A DNA stretch of 64,000 nt from Bifidobacterium choloepi (GTDB lineage: Bacteria; Actinomycetota; Actinomycetes; Actinomycetales; Bifidobacteriaceae): assembly GCF_010667615.1 (NCBI RefSeq), contig NZ_VYSG01000002.1:186001-250000 (forward strand), given 5' to 3'. The stretch's first letter is position 1; each line of letters opens with the position of its first letter. Below, one piece after another: positions 9,051 to 19,334 of the stretch. A program made the position numbers and the translations under genes. The notes under the pieces were generated by a model. That model was not told where the DNA came from, searched no databases, and worked only from the letters and a program-made list of their open reading frames with translations.

Positions 9051-11894
9051 ATGGCAGCAGCACGTCGCAAGAAGTCACACGCCGCTTCCTACGACCCGAG
9101 AACGGTCAGGGAAAACATCGTGGAGACGCCGCTCAACGAGGAAATGAGCAAGTCGTTCCTCGAATACGCGTATTCGGTGATCTACGCCCGCGCGCTGCCG
9201 GACGCGCGCGACGGCATGAAGCCGGTGCAGCGACGCATCGTCTACCAGATGGGCGAAATGAACCTGCTGCCCACCCGGCCGTACATGAAATCCGCCCGCG
9301 TGGTCGGCGAGGTCATGGGCAAGCTGCACCCGCACGGCGACTCGGCGATCTACGAGGCGATGGTCCGCCTCGCCCAGCCGTTCGCGATGAGGTTGCCGCT
9401 CGTCGACGGCCACGGCAACTTCGGCTCGCTCGACGACGGGCCCGCCGCCTCCCGATACACCGAGGCGAGACTCGCGCCGGCGGCGCTCGCGATGAACGCC
9501 GACATCAACGAGGACACCGTCGACTTCACGCCGAACTACGACAACAAGCTCAAGGAGCCGAGCGTGCTGCCGGCCGCCATCCCGAACCTGCTCGTCAACG
9601 GCGCCTCCGGCATCGCCGTCGGCATGGCGACGAACATGGCCACGCACAACCTCGGCGAAGTCGTCGCCGCGGCCAAGTACGTGATGAAGCACCCGAACGC
9701 CACGCTCGACAAGCTGATGGAATTCGTGCCCGGCCCGGACTGGCCCGGCGGCGGCACGATCATCGGCCGCGACGGCATCCGCGACGCCTACGAATCCGGC
9801 CGAGGCACCGTCACGACGCGCGCCCGCACGCATGTCGAGAACGTGACGGCCCGCAAGAAGGCGATCGTCGTCACCGAACTGCCGTACATGGTCGGCCCCG
9901 AACGCGTGCTCGAACGCATCTCCGACGGCGTCAAGAACCACAAGCTCGAGGGCATCAGCGGCGCGATCGACCTGACCGACCGGCACAACGGCACCCGCCT
10001 CGTCATCGAGATCAAGACCGGCTTCGACCCGAACGCCGTCCTCGTCCAGCTGCTGCGCCACACGCCGCTGCAGGAGAACTTCACGATCAACAACGTCGCG
10101 CTCGTCGACGGCCGTCCGCACACGATGGGCCTGCGCGAAATGCTCGACGTCTGGATCGGCCACCGCCGCGACGTCATCCGCCGGCGCAGCGAATTCCGTC
10201 GCAGGAAGGCGCTCGAGCGGCTGCACCTCGTCGAGGGCATGCTGATGGCGATGGTCGACATCGACGAGGTCATCCAGGTCATCCGCACCTCCGAGAACGC
10301 CGACGCCGCGAAGACCCGGCTCATCCAGGTCTTCGACCTCGACGACATCCAGGCCCAGTACATCCTCGACCTGCGCCTGCGCCGACTGACCAGGATGAGC
10401 CGCATCGAGCTCGAGGCCGAACGCGACGACCTCAAGGCGAAGCTCGACGAACTCGACGTCATCCTCTCGTCCGACGAGGCGCTCGACGCCGTCGTCGTCG
10501 ACGAAATGGACAAGGCCGTCGCCGAATACGGCACGCCGCGGCGCACCGTCATCCTCGAGGCCGACGAATCCGGCGCGATGGCGCCGGTGAAGATTCGCGG
10601 CTCCCGCGCCGTCTCCGACGAGGCGCTCGTCGCCGCCCGCGCCGCCGACACGCTGTCGAGCACGGCCGCCGACGTCGACGCCGCCCGCAAGGCCGCCGCC
10701 AGGGCCGCGAAGAACGGCGAGACCGGCGCGACCGACGGTGCCGGGGCGCCGGGACTGCTGTCGGCGCTCGCGATCGACGACGAACCGTGCGTCGTCGCGC
10801 TGTCAGCGAGCGGCCTGATCGGACGCATGCCGGCCAGTGCCCTCGACGCGCTGCACCAGCGTTCGACGGCGACGAAGCGCACGTCCGATGACGTGCCGCG
10901 CTCGGTCTTCGCGACGACGACCCGCTCGACCTACGCACTGATCACGTCGAAGGGCAGGCTCGTCCTCGCGCACGCCGTCGACCTGCCGAACCTCGTCGAC
11001 GGCGTCGACGCCGGCGGCTCGGCAGGCGCGCTGTCGCTGACCGGCGGCATCAGGGCCGACGAACTGCTCGCCGGCACCGAAAGCACCGGGCCGATTCGCG
11101 GCGAACACGTTGTCGCCGCCGTCCCGATGACGGCCGCCGGGGCGGCCGACCGGAGTGACAACCGCGACGGGACGGACGATGACGGCAAGGCCGTCACGCT
11201 GGCACCGCTCGCGCTCGGCACCAGGCACGGCGTCGTCAAGCGCTGGAACCGCGAGGCGCCGACGACGATGGATTCGTGGAGCGTCATCGACCTCAAGGAC
11301 GGCGACGAGGTGCTGTTCGCCGCCGACGCGGCCGACGGCGACCGGCTCGTGTTCGTCTCGTCCGACTCATCGTTGCTGACGTTCGACGCGAAGAACGTGC
11401 GCCCGCAGGGGCGCACGGCCGGCGGCATGGCCGGCATCCGCCTGGCCGAAGGCCGCGAGGCGATCACGTTCGCCGTCGTCCCGGCCGGCGAGATCGCCTG
11501 GAACGACGACGAAGGCGCGGCCGGAGTGGACGGTGCCGCCGACGGCACGGCGGACAGCGCCTCCGACGGTACCGAATCCGGCGACGACGCGCCCGCGATG
11601 TCGGGTGCCGTCGTGCTGACCGTCGCCGGTGACGCCGACGCGCTGCCCGGCACCGACAACGGCTCGGCCAAGGTCACGCCGTTCGCGCTGTACCCGACGA
11701 AGGGCCGCGGCACCGGCGGCGTGCGCTCGCAGCGCTTCCTCAAGGGACAGGACACGTTGCTGTTCGCCCACGTCGGCCCGTTCCCGTTGCTGGCCTCGAC
11801 CGAGGGTGGCAAGCCCGTTGCGCTGCCGGCCGTCGACCCGCGCCGCGACGGCAGCGGCAGCGAGCTGGACGCCCCGATCGCCTGTGCCGGCTAG
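9051..11894 (+). CDS. parC: DNA topoisomerase IV subunit A (ParC/GyrA family)
   Basis: Type IIA topoisomerase breakage-reunion subunit, 947 residues, acting with a ParE/GyrB-type ATPase not in this window. The catalytic tyrosine is Tyr136 in the ASRYTEARL motif. The quinolone-determining region reads [12 protein letters not shown], with Glu at the second hotspot as in ParC proteins rather than Asp as in GyrA; on that basis I call ParC. The C-terminal beta-propeller region is interrupted by Ala/Asp/Gly-rich inserts (for example near bases 11510-11600). ATG 9051 has CAGGAGAG 2 nt upstream, better than the in-frame TTG at 9015. The leader holds a LexA-like box and an inverted repeat. Confusion with GyrA is the main alternative. 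Confidence 0.88.
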   Translation: MAAARRKKSHAASYDPRTVRENIVETPLNEEMSKSFLEYAYSVIYARALPDARDGMKPVQRRIVYQMGEMNLLPTRPYMKSARVVGEVMGKLHPHGDSAIYEAMVRLAQPFAMRLPLVDGHGNFGSLDDGPAASRYTEARLAPAALAMNADINEDTVDFTPNYDNKLKEPSVLPAAIPNLLVNGASGIAVGMATNMATHNLGEVVAAAKYVMKHPNATLDKLMEFVPGPDWPGGGTIIGRDGIRDAYESGRGTVTTRARTHVENVTARKKAIVVTELPYMVGPERVLERISDGVKNHKLEGISGAIDLTDRHNGTRLVIEIKTGFDPNAVLVQLLRHTPLQENFTINNVALVDGRPHTMGLREMLDVWIGHRRDVIRRRSEFRRRKALERLHLVEGMLMAMVDIDEVIQVIRTSENADAAKTRLIQVFDLDDIQAQYILDLRLRRLTRMSRIELEAERDDLKAKLDELDVILSSDEALDAVVVDEMDKAVAEYGTPRRTVILEADESGAMAPVKIRGSRAVSDEALVAARAADTLSSTAADVDAARKAAARAAKNGETGATDGAGAPGLLSALAIDDEPCVVALSASGLIGRMPASALDALHQRSTATKRTSDDVPRSVFATTTRSTYALITSKGRLVLAHAVDLPNLVDGVDAGGSAGALSLTGGIRADELLAGTESTGPIRGEHVVAAVPMTAAGAADRSDNRDGTDDDGKAVTLAPLALGTRHGVVKRWNREAPTTMDSWSVIDLKDGDEVLFAADAADGDRLVFVSSDSSLLTFDAKNVRPQGRTAGGMAGIRLAEGREAITFAVVPAGEIAWNDDEGAAGVDGAADGTADSASDGTESGDDAPAMSGAVVLTVAGDADALPGTDNGSAKVTPFALYPTKGRGTGGVRSQRFLKGQDTLLFAHVGPFPLLASTEGGKPVALPAVDPRRDGSGSELDAPIACAG

Positions 11895-11926
11895 AAGGAC
11901 TGGTCCGAGAACGAGGACCGGCTCCA

Positions 11927-11973
11927 TGTTGATTCACAAACCCGGGCCATGAGCCCGGGTTTGTGAATCAACA
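11927..11973 (+). terminator. Strong hairpin terminator between convergent parC and sepH
   Basis: A perfect 21-bp stem (11927-11947 with 11953-11973) closes a 5-nt loop. The apex is ACCCGGGC/GCCCGGGT, a tip shared by several hairpins in this window. Its last three bases are also the first three of the next hairpin, so the two cannot both form fully. Confidence 0.85.
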
Positions 11974-12010
11974 AGCAGAAGACCCCGCCGAAGCGGGGTC
12001 TTCTGCTTGT
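11971..12010 (-). terminator. Second hairpin terminator, sepH side
   Basis: A perfect 18-bp stem (11971-11988 with 11993-12010) closes a 4-nt loop, 15 bp from the sepH stop codon. It most likely terminates the leftward sepH transcript, while the adjacent hairpin serves parC. Confidence 0.85.
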
Positions 12011-12024
12011 GCCCATATGGCTGC

Positions 12025-13524
12025 TCAGCCGAAGATGATCTCGTCCCAACTGCGGAAGGCGTTGTTCTTCTTGGCCTTCTTCGCGGCGGCCTGCGCCGAT
12101 TCGTTGACGGCGGGGAAGCCGTTCGTCGGCGTGCGCAGGTCGTCCTGGTCGATGACCGACGTCGTCTCGCCGTCGGCCGGCGTCGGCGTCGTCGCCGGCC
12201 GCAACGGCTGACGGTCATTCTGGCGACGCGAGCGTCCGCCGCCGGCGATCGCCGAGATCGAGACGTTCGGCGTGCGCTTGCGGGCCGCCTCGCGGGCATC
12301 CTCGACTTCGGCCTTCGGTGCCGCGCTGACGACGGCGTCGCCGGTACGGCCAGCGGTCGCCGCCGGAACATCGGCATCGGGGGAGGGAACGGCGACGAGC
12401 CGGTCGGAAGTCGGCGGAAAGTCCATCATGCCGTCATGCATGTCGTCATGGGCGGCCGCGTCATGGCCGCCGGCTTCGCGACCGTCGGCAGCATGATCTT
12501 CGGCCGTCGTCCCGGCCTGATCCATGTCGTCGGCGTTGGCGGCATCGGCAACCACATCGACGGCGTCGTCGTCCGGGTGGCCGGCGCCGTGGCCGTCACC
12601 GGCCACCGGGATTCCGGCGTCCGGAACACCGGTCGCGGCGGCGTCGCCGGCGACAGCCGCCGGGACTCCGCCATCGTTCACCTGGCCGCCATCGCCAGCC
12701 GGCGCCATGGCGACCTGTTCGCCGGATGGCCGGTCGGCGGGATCGCGCCTGCTTGCTTCCATGCGCAACGCGTCGCGCTCGGCGACGGCAGCGGCCGCCT
12801 GGTCGTGCCGCCACGACGACAAGGTCATCTCGATGCGCGCCGAATCGGCGGAGTTGCCGGGCAGGTTGAGCGACATCGGGAACGAGTCGTCGTCGGGCGC
12901 CGCCTCGGCCGCCTTGATCGCGGTGTTCTCGGACGGAATGAACTCGCCGAGCAGCACGCTGGCCGCGTTGTTCTCGCAGACGACGGCGTTGTCGCGCATG
13001 TTCCACGACCAGCGCGCCACGACGGGCCGGCCGTTCGACTCGAACGTCGCCGAGATCTGCCACGGTTCCAGCCCGCGGCGCGTGGCCGCCCAGGACACCG
13101 AGGCCGGCGCCACCTGCGCGGCGGCCAGCGTGTTTTCGATGAGCTGGGAAATCGTGTGCATGTGGCTCTCGCGCGGCGCCCCGACATGGAGGAACTGGTT
13201 GATCGCGTACTGTTTCTCCGCCTCGACCGACGTCGAGAATCGTCGCACGATCGCCTCGCTCAGGCTGTATTTCGCGGCGACCTGCTCGGTCGTCGCGCCG
13301 GCCCGGATCAGCGACTGGATCTGCGAGATCGGCAGCGGCTGCGTGCGCTGCGCCGGCGCCTCGTCTTCCATTCGTTCGGACAAGATCTGCTTGGCCTCGA
13401 GAATAGCGCGTTCGAGTTCGTCGTCGACGGTGACGACGGCGTTCCGACCGTCGACGGTGAATACCAGCTGCCCCTCGCTGCTGACATGATCGAAACGGGC
13501 CACGTGGTCCGACTCAGCTGCCAT
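12025..13524 (-). CDS. sepH: Septation protein SepH (DUF3071 family)
   Basis: Actinobacterial cell-division regulator of 499 residues, known in Streptomyces and mycobacteria to bind and stimulate FtsZ assembly. The conserved N-terminal DUF3071 domain covers about residues 1-170 and includes a helix-turn-helix-like segment (IQSLIRAGATTEQVAAKYSL, near 70-90). The remainder is a long disordered Asp/Ala/Gly-rich region, ending in a short basic/aromatic tail (KKNNAFRSWDEIIFG), which may be the conserved C-terminal motif. The ATG at 13524 is preceded on its strand by AAAAGAGGA, a good ribosome site. It is divergent from the DUF4193 gene and converges on parC. Confidence 0.9.
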   Translation of the reverse strand: MAAESDHVARFDHVSSEGQLVFTVDGRNAVVTVDDELERAILEAKQILSERMEDEAPAQRTQPLPISQIQSLIRAGATTEQVAAKYSLSEAIVRRFSTSVEAEKQYAINQFLHVGAPRESHMHTISQLIENTLAAAQVAPASVSWAATRRGLEPWQISATFESNGRPVVARWSWNMRDNAVVCENNAASVLLGEFIPSENTAIKAAEAAPDDDSFPMSLNLPGNSADSARIEMTLSSWRHDQAAAAVAERDALRMEASRRDPADRPSGEQVAMAPAGDGGQVNDGGVPAAVAGDAAATGVPDAGIPVAGDGHGAGHPDDDAVDVVADAANADDMDQAGTTAEDHAADGREAGGHDAAAHDDMHDGMMDFPPTSDRLVAVPSPDADVPAATAGRTGDAVVSAAPKAEVEDAREAARKRTPNVSISAIAGGGRSRRQNDRQPLRPATTPTPADGETTSVIDQDDLRTPTNGFPAVNESAQAAAKKAKKNNAFRSWDEIIFG

Positions 13525-13730
13525 GGCATTCCTCTTTTCACGGTGACAATATTGAACCAGTGTACACGCGGGTGGAGTGTCGGACTGTACGGATGTTGGA
13601 AATCGTGTATCCTATGCGGGGAAAATACCATACCATTTGTCGCTATCCGCGCTAAGGTTGGGGAATTCTCCGACGAGAATGCCAAGGACTTGGGTTGGTT
13701 GGAACCAGCCGACCGGACTCGGGGACGAGA

Positions 13731-13752
13731 ACGATTCCCGCGCGGGAATCGT
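13731..13752. repeat. Perfect 22-bp palindrome of two GAATCGT motifs
   Basis: ACGATTCCCGC is followed directly by its exact reverse complement, giving a gapless 22-bp palindrome in the leader of the DUF4193 gene. It is the tightest of the inverted heptamer pairs in the window, and its half-site shows the extended form GCGGGAATCGT seen at several other places. Confidence 0.8.
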
Positions 13753-13813
13753 GCGCGATCATCCGGGCGAAGAACAGGAACAGCAGCCAGGGAACGAAAC
13801 GAAAGGAATCGCC

Positions 13814-14107
13814 ATGGCACAGGATTATGACACGCCGCGCAACGCCGACGAGGACGAGGAGTCGCTGCAGGCGCTGAGCAAGGGCAACCAGGATGCCAGC
13901 AACGGCATGGACGACGACGAGAACGCCATCGCCGAGGACTACGAGCTGCCGGGCGCCGACCTCTCCAACGAGGACGCGTCGGTGACCGTCGTCCCGATGC
14001 AGGGCGACGAGTTCATCTGCGCCGAGTGCTTCCTCGTCAAGCACCGCAGCCAGCTCGCCTACACGAACGAGGACGGCCAGCCCGTCTGCGAGGAGTGCGC
14101 CGCCTGA
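13814..14107 (+). CDS. DUF4193 family zinc-ribbon protein
   Basis: Small acidic actinobacterial protein of 97 residues. The N-terminal half is Asp/Glu-rich and probably flexible. The C-terminal part has two CxxC pairs (CAEC and CEEC) about 22 residues apart, forming a predicted zinc ribbon, as expected for DUF4193. ATG 13814 is set by GAAAGGA (13801-13807). The open frame continues upstream without any good start. Its stop overlaps the dut start (ATGA), so the two are translationally coupled. The family's function is unknown; a link to RNA polymerase or ribosomes is only speculation. Confidence 0.88.
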   Translation: MAQDYDTPRNADEDEESLQALSKGNQDASNGMDDDENAIAEDYELPGADLSNEDASVTVVPMQGDEFICAECFLVKHRSQLAYTNEDGQPVCEECAA

Positions 14108-14586
14108 TGACGTTCGATCCGGCATACAACGAACCAGAGCAGACCGAAGTCCTCGTCAAGTCGCTGGACCCGGCGTTTCCGGCGCGGCTGCGCTACGCGC
14201 ATGCCGGCGACGCCGGCGCCGACCTCGTGACGACGGTGGACGTGACGCTCAAGCCGTTCGAACGCGCGCTCGTGCCGACGGGCGTCGCGATCGCGCTGCC
14301 GGCCGGCTACGTCGGGCTGGTTCATCCGCGCTCCGGCCTCGCCGCGAAGCAGGGCGTGACGGTGCTCAATGCGCCGGGCACGATCGACGCCGGCTACCGC
14401 GGCGAGATCAAGGTGCCGCTGATCAACCTGGATCCCGAGCACACCGTCGTGTTCCATCCGGGCGACCGCATTGCGCAGCTCGTCGTCCAGCGCTACGTCG
14501 AGGCCAGGTTCGTCGAGGCCGACGAACTGCCGGGATCCGACCGCGCCGAGCGCGGCTTCGGCTCCACCGGCGTGCGTTCGGCCTGA
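14107..14586 (+). CDS. dut: dUTP diphosphatase (dUTPase)
   Basis: Hydrolyses dUTP to dUMP and pyrophosphate, keeping uracil out of DNA and feeding thymidylate synthesis; normally a homotrimer. At 159 residues it has the five family motifs in order: AGDAGADL, PRSGLA, GTIDAGYRGE, RIAQLVV and the C-terminal RGFGSTG that closes over the active site. ATG 14107 overlaps the preceding stop codon; longer in-frame starts would run back through the DUF4193 gene and are rejected. Confidence 0.95.
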   Translation: MTFDPAYNEPEQTEVLVKSLDPAFPARLRYAHAGDAGADLVTTVDVTLKPFERALVPTGVAIALPAGYVGLVHPRSGLAAKQGVTVLNAPGTIDAGYRGEIKVPLINLDPEHTVVFHPGDRIAQLVVQRYVEARFVEADELPGSDRAERGFGSTGVRSA

Positions 14587-14613
14587 GCCGGACGGCCCGC
14601 CGGCGCCGTCGTC

Positions 14614-14644
14614 CCGTCCGGTTGGGTTCCAGCTGTCCGGACGG
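14614..14644 (+). terminator. Weak hairpin after dut
   Basis: CCGTCCGG (14614-14621) can pair with CCGGACGG (14637-14644) across a 15-nt loop. It ends 3 bp before TATGAT (14647-14652), the candidate -10 of rel, so terminator and next promoter are packed together. Confidence 0.45.
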
Positions 14645-14646
14645 CG

Positions 14647-14652
14647 TATGAT
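14647..14652 (+). promoter_or_regulatory. Candidate rel -10 element
   Basis: TATGAT lies about 90 bp upstream of the rel ATG, in a gap otherwise free of recognisable signals. The -35 position is GC-rich and overlaps the dut hairpin. Confidence 0.4.
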
Positions 14653-14740
14653 GGGAACAATCTCGCCGTGAGGTCCGCCCGGCGGGAGCGGGTGGCCCGC
14701 GCGTCCGGCGACGCGACGGGCGGCAGGAGGAGGCAAGAGG

Positions 14741-17149
14741 ATGACCGCACAGCAGGACGAGATGCAGCCTGCCCACATGCTCGGGTGCGAGATCAGCGAG
14801 AACGCGCTCGATCCGCTGCTGCCGATCCTCAAGACCTGTCAGGCCCACAATCCCGACGACGACATGTCGATCCTGCAGCGCGCCTACCGCCGTGCCGTCA
14901 GGCAGCATTCGACACAGCGCCGCAAGTCCGGCGAACCGTACATCATCCATCCGCTCGCCGTCGCGCAGATCCTCGCCGACCTCGGCATGGGACCGATCGT
15001 CGTCGCCGCCGGCCTGCTGCACGACACCGTCGAGGACACCGACTACACGCTCGAGGAATGTCGCGCCGAATTCGGCGACACCGTCACCGGCCTCGTCGAC
15101 GGCGTCACCAAGCTCACGAAGATGGACTATGGCGACTCGGCACAGGCCGAGACGATCCGCAAGATGGTCATCGCGACGAGCCGTGACGTGCGCGTCCTCG
15201 TCGTCAAGCTCGCCGATCGTGTCCACAATGCCCGCACCTGGCGCTATGTCAAGCCGTCGAGCGCGCAGAAGAAGGCCCGCGAGACGCTCGACGTCTACGC
15301 GCCGCTCGCCAACCGCCTCGGCATGAACGCCATCAAGACCGAGCTCGAGGAACTGAGCTTCAAGGTCCTCTATCCGAAGATCTACAACGAGATCGTCATG
15401 CTCGTCTCGCGCCGCGCCGGCCAGCGCAGCGTCTACCTCAAGCAAATCCTGGCCGAGATCAACGAGGATCTCGAGGACCAGCACATCCACGCCACCGTCA
15501 CCGGCCGCCCGAAGGACTATTTCTCGATCTACCAGAAGATGATCGTGCGCGGCCACGATTTCTCCGACATCTACGATCTCGTCGGCGTGCGCATCATCGT
15601 CGACACGATCCAGGACTGCTATGCGGCGCTCGGCGCCGTCCACGCGCGCTGGTCGCCGGTGCCGGGCCGGTTCAAGGACTACATCGCGATGCCGAAGCTC
15701 AACATGTACCAGAGCCTGCACACGACGGTCGTCGGCCCCGGCGGCAAGCCGGTCGAGATCCAGATCCGCACGTGGGACATGCACCGCAAGGCCGAGTTCG
15801 GCATCGCCGCGCACTGGAAGTACAAGGAAAACGGCCAGGCCGGCCGCGCGCTGTCGACGCCGGACAAGCAGGACAAGAAGCGCGGCGACGAACTGGCGCA
15901 TGAATCATCCGACCGCCAGGGCCTGACGTCGGCCGACAATCTCAAGTGGATCCAGCAGCTCGCCGACTGGACGAGCGAGACGCCCGACTCCGACGAGTTC
16001 CTCGGGTCGCTCAAGGAAGACCTCGGTGCCGCCGAAGTCTATGTCTTCACGCCGAAGGGCAAGATCGTCTCGCTGCCGAAAGACGCCACGCCGGTCGACT
16101 TCGCCTACGCCGTCCACACCGAGGTCGGCCACCGCACGATGGGCGCCCGCGTCAACGGCCGACTGGTGCCGCTCGACACGAAGCTCGAGAACGGCGACAC
16201 CGTCGAGGTGCTCACCAGCAAGTCGGAGACGGCCGGCCCGTCGCGCGACTGGATGGACTTCGTCAAGAGCCCGAAGGCCCGCAACAAGATCCGCCAGTGG
16301 TTCAGCAAGGAACGCCGTTCCGAGGCGATCGAGGAAGGCCGCGACGAGCTGACGCGCGCGATGCGCAAGCGCAACCTGCCGATCCAGGCGCTGCTGACGA
16401 ACGAGGCGATGATCGGCGTGGCCGACGACCTCGGCCTGTCGAGTCCGGACGTCGTCCTCGCGGCGATCGGCGAGGGCCAGATTTCCACGCAGAACGTCAT
16501 CTCCCACCTGGTCAAGGACGCCGGCGACGACGAGGTGTCCGAGGAAGCCGAACGCGAGATGCTGCCGCTGCGCGTTCACTCGAACTCGAGCGTCTCGAGG
16601 TCCGGCACGAACTCGACCGGCGTGACCGTCAAGGGCGTCTCCGACGTCTGGACGAAGCTCGCGCACTGCTGCATGCCGGTGCCCGGCGACGCGATCGTCG
16701 GCTTTGTCACGCGCAGCGAGGGCGTCTCGGTGCACCGCATCGACTGCATCAACATGATCAACCTGAAGCGCCGCCAGCCCGAACGCGTCGTCGAGGTCGA
16801 ATGGGCGAGCTCGAAGGGCCTGTTCATGGTGCGCATCCAGGTCGAGGCGCTCGACCGTCCGCACCTGCTGAGCGACGTCACGCGCGTGCTGTCCGACCAC
16901 GGCGTCAACATCCTGTCCGGCACGATCTCGACCGGCGCCGACCGCGTGGCCACGAGCCAGTTCAGCTTCGAGATGGCCGACCCGCAGCATCTCAACTCGC
17001 TGCTCGCCGCCATCCGCAAGATCGACGGCGTCTACGACGTCTATCGCCTGACCGGCGCGAAGGAGGACGCCCAGCCGAAGCTGCGACGGTTACGCCAGCG
17101 CGCCCGCGAATCGCGCGCCGACCGCCGCCAGGAGCCGAAGACGCACTGA
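14741..17149 (+). CDS. rel: Bifunctional (p)ppGpp synthetase/hydrolase Rel
   Basis: Stringent-response enzyme of 802 residues that makes and degrades (p)ppGpp. Order of domains: HD hydrolase (LLHDTVEDT, His94-Asp95, intact so hydrolysis is expected), RelA/SpoT synthetase ([13 protein letters not shown] and the IQIRTWDMH region, about 240-340), TGS (about 430-490), helical domain, zinc-finger-like region with HCCMPVPGD near 642, and ACT (about 725-795). ATG 14741 has a strong AGGAGG-type site just upstream. The stop codon overlaps a GAATCGT motif. The single long bifunctional form is usual for actinobacteria. Confidence 0.96.
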   Translation: MTAQQDEMQPAHMLGCEISENALDPLLPILKTCQAHNPDDDMSILQRAYRRAVRQHSTQRRKSGEPYIIHPLAVAQILADLGMGPIVVAAGLLHDTVEDTDYTLEECRAEFGDTVTGLVDGVTKLTKMDYGDSAQAETIRKMVIATSRDVRVLVVKLADRVHNARTWRYVKPSSAQKKARETLDVYAPLANRLGMNAIKTELEELSFKVLYPKIYNEIVMLVSRRAGQRSVYLKQILAEINEDLEDQHIHATVTGRPKDYFSIYQKMIVRGHDFSDIYDLVGVRIIVDTIQDCYAALGAVHARWSPVPGRFKDYIAMPKLNMYQSLHTTVVGPGGKPVEIQIRTWDMHRKAEFGIAAHWKYKENGQAGRALSTPDKQDKKRGDELAHESSDRQGLTSADNLKWIQQLADWTSETPDSDEFLGSLKEDLGAAEVYVFTPKGKIVSLPKDATPVDFAYAVHTEVGHRTMGARVNGRLVPLDTKLENGDTVEVLTSKSETAGPSRDWMDFVKSPKARNKIRQWFSKERRSEAIEEGRDELTRAMRKRNLPIQALLTNEAMIGVADDLGLSSPDVVLAAIGEGQISTQNVISHLVKDAGDDEVSEEAEREMLPLRVHSNSSVSRSGTNSTGVTVKGVSDVWTKLAHCCMPVPGDAIVGFVTRSEGVSVHRIDCINMINLKRRQPERVVEVEWASSKGLFMVRIQVEALDRPHLLSDVTRVLSDHGVNILSGTISTGADRVATSQFSFEMADPQHLNSLLAAIRKIDGVYDVYRLTGAKEDAQPKLRRLRQRARESRADRRQEPKTH

Positions 17150-17242
17150 ATCGTTCTCGTAGGCACCACTGTCTCCGTGGTCGCCGGCTTGCGCCGCCGC
17201 TTCGGCCCTGCGACATTTCTCCGGCCGGTCACGGGGACGGTG

Positions 17243-17251
17243 TGGTAGGCT
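17243..17251 (+). promoter_or_regulatory. Extended -10 for leaderless cyclophilin mRNA
   Basis: TG-G-TAGGCT (17243-17251) is an extended -10 that ends 8 nt before the ATG at 17260. There is no Shine-Dalgarno in the interval, which points to leaderless translation. Confidence 0.5.
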
Positions 17252-17259
17252 GGCGCTCC

Positions 17260-17796
17260 ATGAGCACTATTATCATGCACACCTCCGAAGGTGATATCAA
17301 GATCGACCTGTTCGACGACAAGGCGCCGCACACCGTCGAGAACTTCCTCGGACTGGCGACCGGCAAGAAGCAGTGGACCGATCCGTTCACCGGCCAGCCG
17401 TCGAATGAGGAATTCTACAACGGCCTGACGTTCCACCGCGTCATCAAGGACTTCATGATCCAGGGCGGCTGCCCGCTCGGCAACGGCACCGGCGGCCCGG
17501 GCTACGACTTCGACGACGAGATCGATCCGTCGCTGTCGTTCGACCGTCCGTACCTGCTGGCGATGGCGAATGCCGGCCTGCGCCGCGGCGCCGACGGCAA
17601 GATCCACGGCACGAACGGCTCGCAGTTCTTCATCACGACGGTCCCGACGCCGTGGCTCGACGGCCACCACACGATCTTCGGCGAGGTCGCCGACGACGCC
17701 TCGAAGAAGGTCGTCGACAAGATCGACTCCGTCGCCACCGGCCGCAACGACATGCCGCTCGAGCCGGTCATGATCGAGTCGATCGAGCTCGTCTGA
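17260..17796 (+). CDS. Peptidyl-prolyl cis-trans isomerase, cyclophilin type
   Basis: Cytosolic cyclophilin of 178 residues catalysing proline isomerisation during folding. Family signatures include [22 protein letters not shown] and the tryptophan/HTIFGEV segment. An insert near residues 28-45 ([19 protein letters not shown]) is typical of the actinobacterial form. ATG 17260 is 8 nt after an extended -10 with no ribosome site. It is transcribed independently of rel, which ends 110 bp upstream, and converges on the HAD gene across a palindrome-rich gap. Confidence 0.95.
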   Translation: MSTIIMHTSEGDIKIDLFDDKAPHTVENFLGLATGKKQWTDPFTGQPSNEEFYNGLTFHRVIKDFMIQGGCPLGNGTGGPGYDFDDEIDPSLSFDRPYLLAMANAGLRRGADGKIHGTNGSQFFITTVPTPWLDGHHTIFGEVADDASKKVVDKIDSVATGRNDMPLEPVMIESIELV

Positions 17797-18071
17797 CCTC
17801 CCCTTGACTCCCTCCTTGGAGGGAGTCGAAAATCCCGTAGGGATTTTCGGTGGGAGTTCGCGAGTGGGCTGGAACGTGACATTTTCCCGAGAAACGTCAC
17901 GTTCCAGCCCACTTGCGAACTACGCTTCGCGGCGATGCCGCTACGCTACTCCCACCGGCTCGGCTACGCCTCGCCGACCTTCCTGTGAGTTTGGACTCGC
18001 CTTCGGCGAGGCTCATCATTTGCTCGCTGTCGCTCGCCTTCGCCTACAAACAGCCCACAGGGCTGTTTGCT
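17797..18071. repeat. Intergenic cluster of five stacked palindromes
   Basis: The 275-bp gap between the convergent cyclophilin and HAD genes has no gene but five inverted repeats. 17806-17827: 10-bp stem, 2-nt loop. 17828-17848: 9-bp stem, 3-nt loop. 17856-17920: 25-bp stem with one G-T pair and a 15-nt loop. 17996-18010: 6-bp stem. 18047-18069: 10-bp stem. Some probably terminate the converging transcripts. The 25-bp arms are longer than termination needs. The first stem shares GACTCCCTC with the hairpin after metI. Confidence 0.8.
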
Positions 18072-18905
18072 TCACGGCTCAACCTCTGAAGAGGGAGTCT
18101 CCTGGAGCACGTCGAAATGCTTCAGCGCATTCATGATGCCGTCGTCGTCGACGGCATCGGTCACGTAGTCGGCACGCTGCTTGACGTCGTCGCCGGCGTT
18201 GCCCATCGCGACGCCGATCGCGGCGGCCTCGAGCATCTGGATGTCGTTGCCGCCGTCGCCGAACGCGATCGTGGCGTCCATGCCGAAGCCGAAATGACGG
18301 GCCATCTGCCGCATGCCGAAGCCTTTGCCGCCGTTGTTGTTGATCATGTCGTAGAAATCGGGCGCCCACTGCACGCCGACCAGGTTGTCGGACAGCGCGA
18401 CGAGCTCGGCTTCCTGCTCGGCGGAAATGTACGGCGAGAACTGGAAGAGCTCGTGGCCGGCGGCCGTCCTGGCGCGCGCGTCGTCGAAGAAGATCCTCGG
18501 CGCCGTCTTGCCGAGCGACTTCCACGACCGCTCGAGCTGCTCGTTCGCATGGTTGAAATACGCGTAGTCCTTCTCGCAGTAGCTGACGACGACGTCGGGA
18601 TGGGCGTCCATCCAGTCGAGCGCGACGGCGACGTCGTGATCGGACAGCGGCTCCTTGTGGATGAGATTGAAGTCGCCGTCGACGCAGTACTGTCCGTTGA
18701 CGCAGACGAAGCCGTCGAACCTCACCGGAATCATGTCGATGATGACATCGAGGAACGCCGGCGCGCGGCCCGAGCAGATGAAGATCTTCACGCCGCTGCT
18801 CTTCAGTTGCCGCAGCGCCTCGATCGTCGACTCCGGCACGCGATGCGTCTCGAAGCTCGTCAGCGTTCCGTCGATGTCGAAAAACGCCGCCTGGATAGCC
18901 GTCAT
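18072..18905 (-). CDS. HAD-superfamily hydrolase, Cof type
   Basis: Predicted sugar- or nucleotide-phosphate phosphatase of 277 residues, HAD subfamily IIB. Motif I is FFDIDGTL (Asp10, Asp12), motif II FICSGR, and the C-terminal GDGGNDIQML with GNAGDDVK gives motifs III/IV. The cap between them is of the C2B type. The ATG at 18905 follows an AAGGGGAA ribosome site on its strand. An ACGATTC motif lies 19 bp upstream. Substrate not predictable. Confidence 0.9.
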   Translation of the reverse strand: MTAIQAAFFDIDGTLTSFETHRVPESTIEALRQLKSSGVKIFICSGRAPAFLDVIIDMIPVRFDGFVCVNGQYCVDGDFNLIHKEPLSDHDVAVALDWMDAHPDVVVSYCEKDYAYFNHANEQLERSWKSLGKTAPRIFFDDARARTAAGHELFQFSPYISAEQEAELVALSDNLVGVQWAPDFYDMINNNGGKGFGMRQMARHFGFGMDATIAFGDGGNDIQMLEAAAIGVAMGNAGDDVKQRADYVTDAVDDDGIMNALKHFDVLQETPSSEVEP

Positions 18906-18976
18906 GGTTCCCCTTCACTTTGAACGATTCTTCCGTAGCCATCCTACAGCCGAACAGCAACCTGACCACGGAGGGA

Positions 18977-19063
18977 GGAAGGACGGCGGAGAACTGTTTC
19001 TCGAGCGTAGGCTTGGCCGAGCGGCCTCGAGCGTCTCGAGAAACAGTTCTCCGCCGTCCTTCC
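18977..19063. repeat. 29-bp perfect inverted repeat with 29-nt loop
   Basis: Arms 18977-19005 and 19035-19063 are perfectly complementary over 29 bp. The loop begins with CGTAGG and contains a further TCGAG copy next to the right arm. It lies 70 bp from the HAD start and over 400 bp from metQ, so it is not obviously a terminator of either flanking gene. Confidence 0.8.
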
Positions 19064-19288
19064 GGTCACGGCTGCACTACTGGGAGCGCAGCGAATCTCC
19101 GACCCCCTACGCGATCACTGGCGCGACTCCGGGCACTTCTTAGAACGTGCCATAGAAAATGGCGATGACGGCGCAGGCGTGTGGCGGTTGCATCTTCCGT
19201 AGGGTGGTGCCCAACGCCGCAACGGCGAGAGAACCGACAGGCCACAGAGAGAGGAATGGGCCATGATCGACAACGACCCGGTACCTGC

Positions 19289-19334
19289 TGGCCGGTTATT
19301 GTCGCCCGGGGTGCCGGGCGACAATAACCGGCCA
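19289..19334. repeat. 21-bp perfect inverted repeat upstream of metQ
   Basis: Arms 19289-19309 and 19314-19334 close a 4-nt loop. An A-rich run (19338-19343) follows on the + strand, that is, a U tract for leftward transcription, so it could stop antisense transcription or be a relic terminator. Confidence 0.65.

Noticed and set aside
17804..18136. Plus-strand ORF across the palindrome cluster
   Set aside because: It reads through hairpins and antisense to the HAD gene end, with no ribosome site or recognisable domain.
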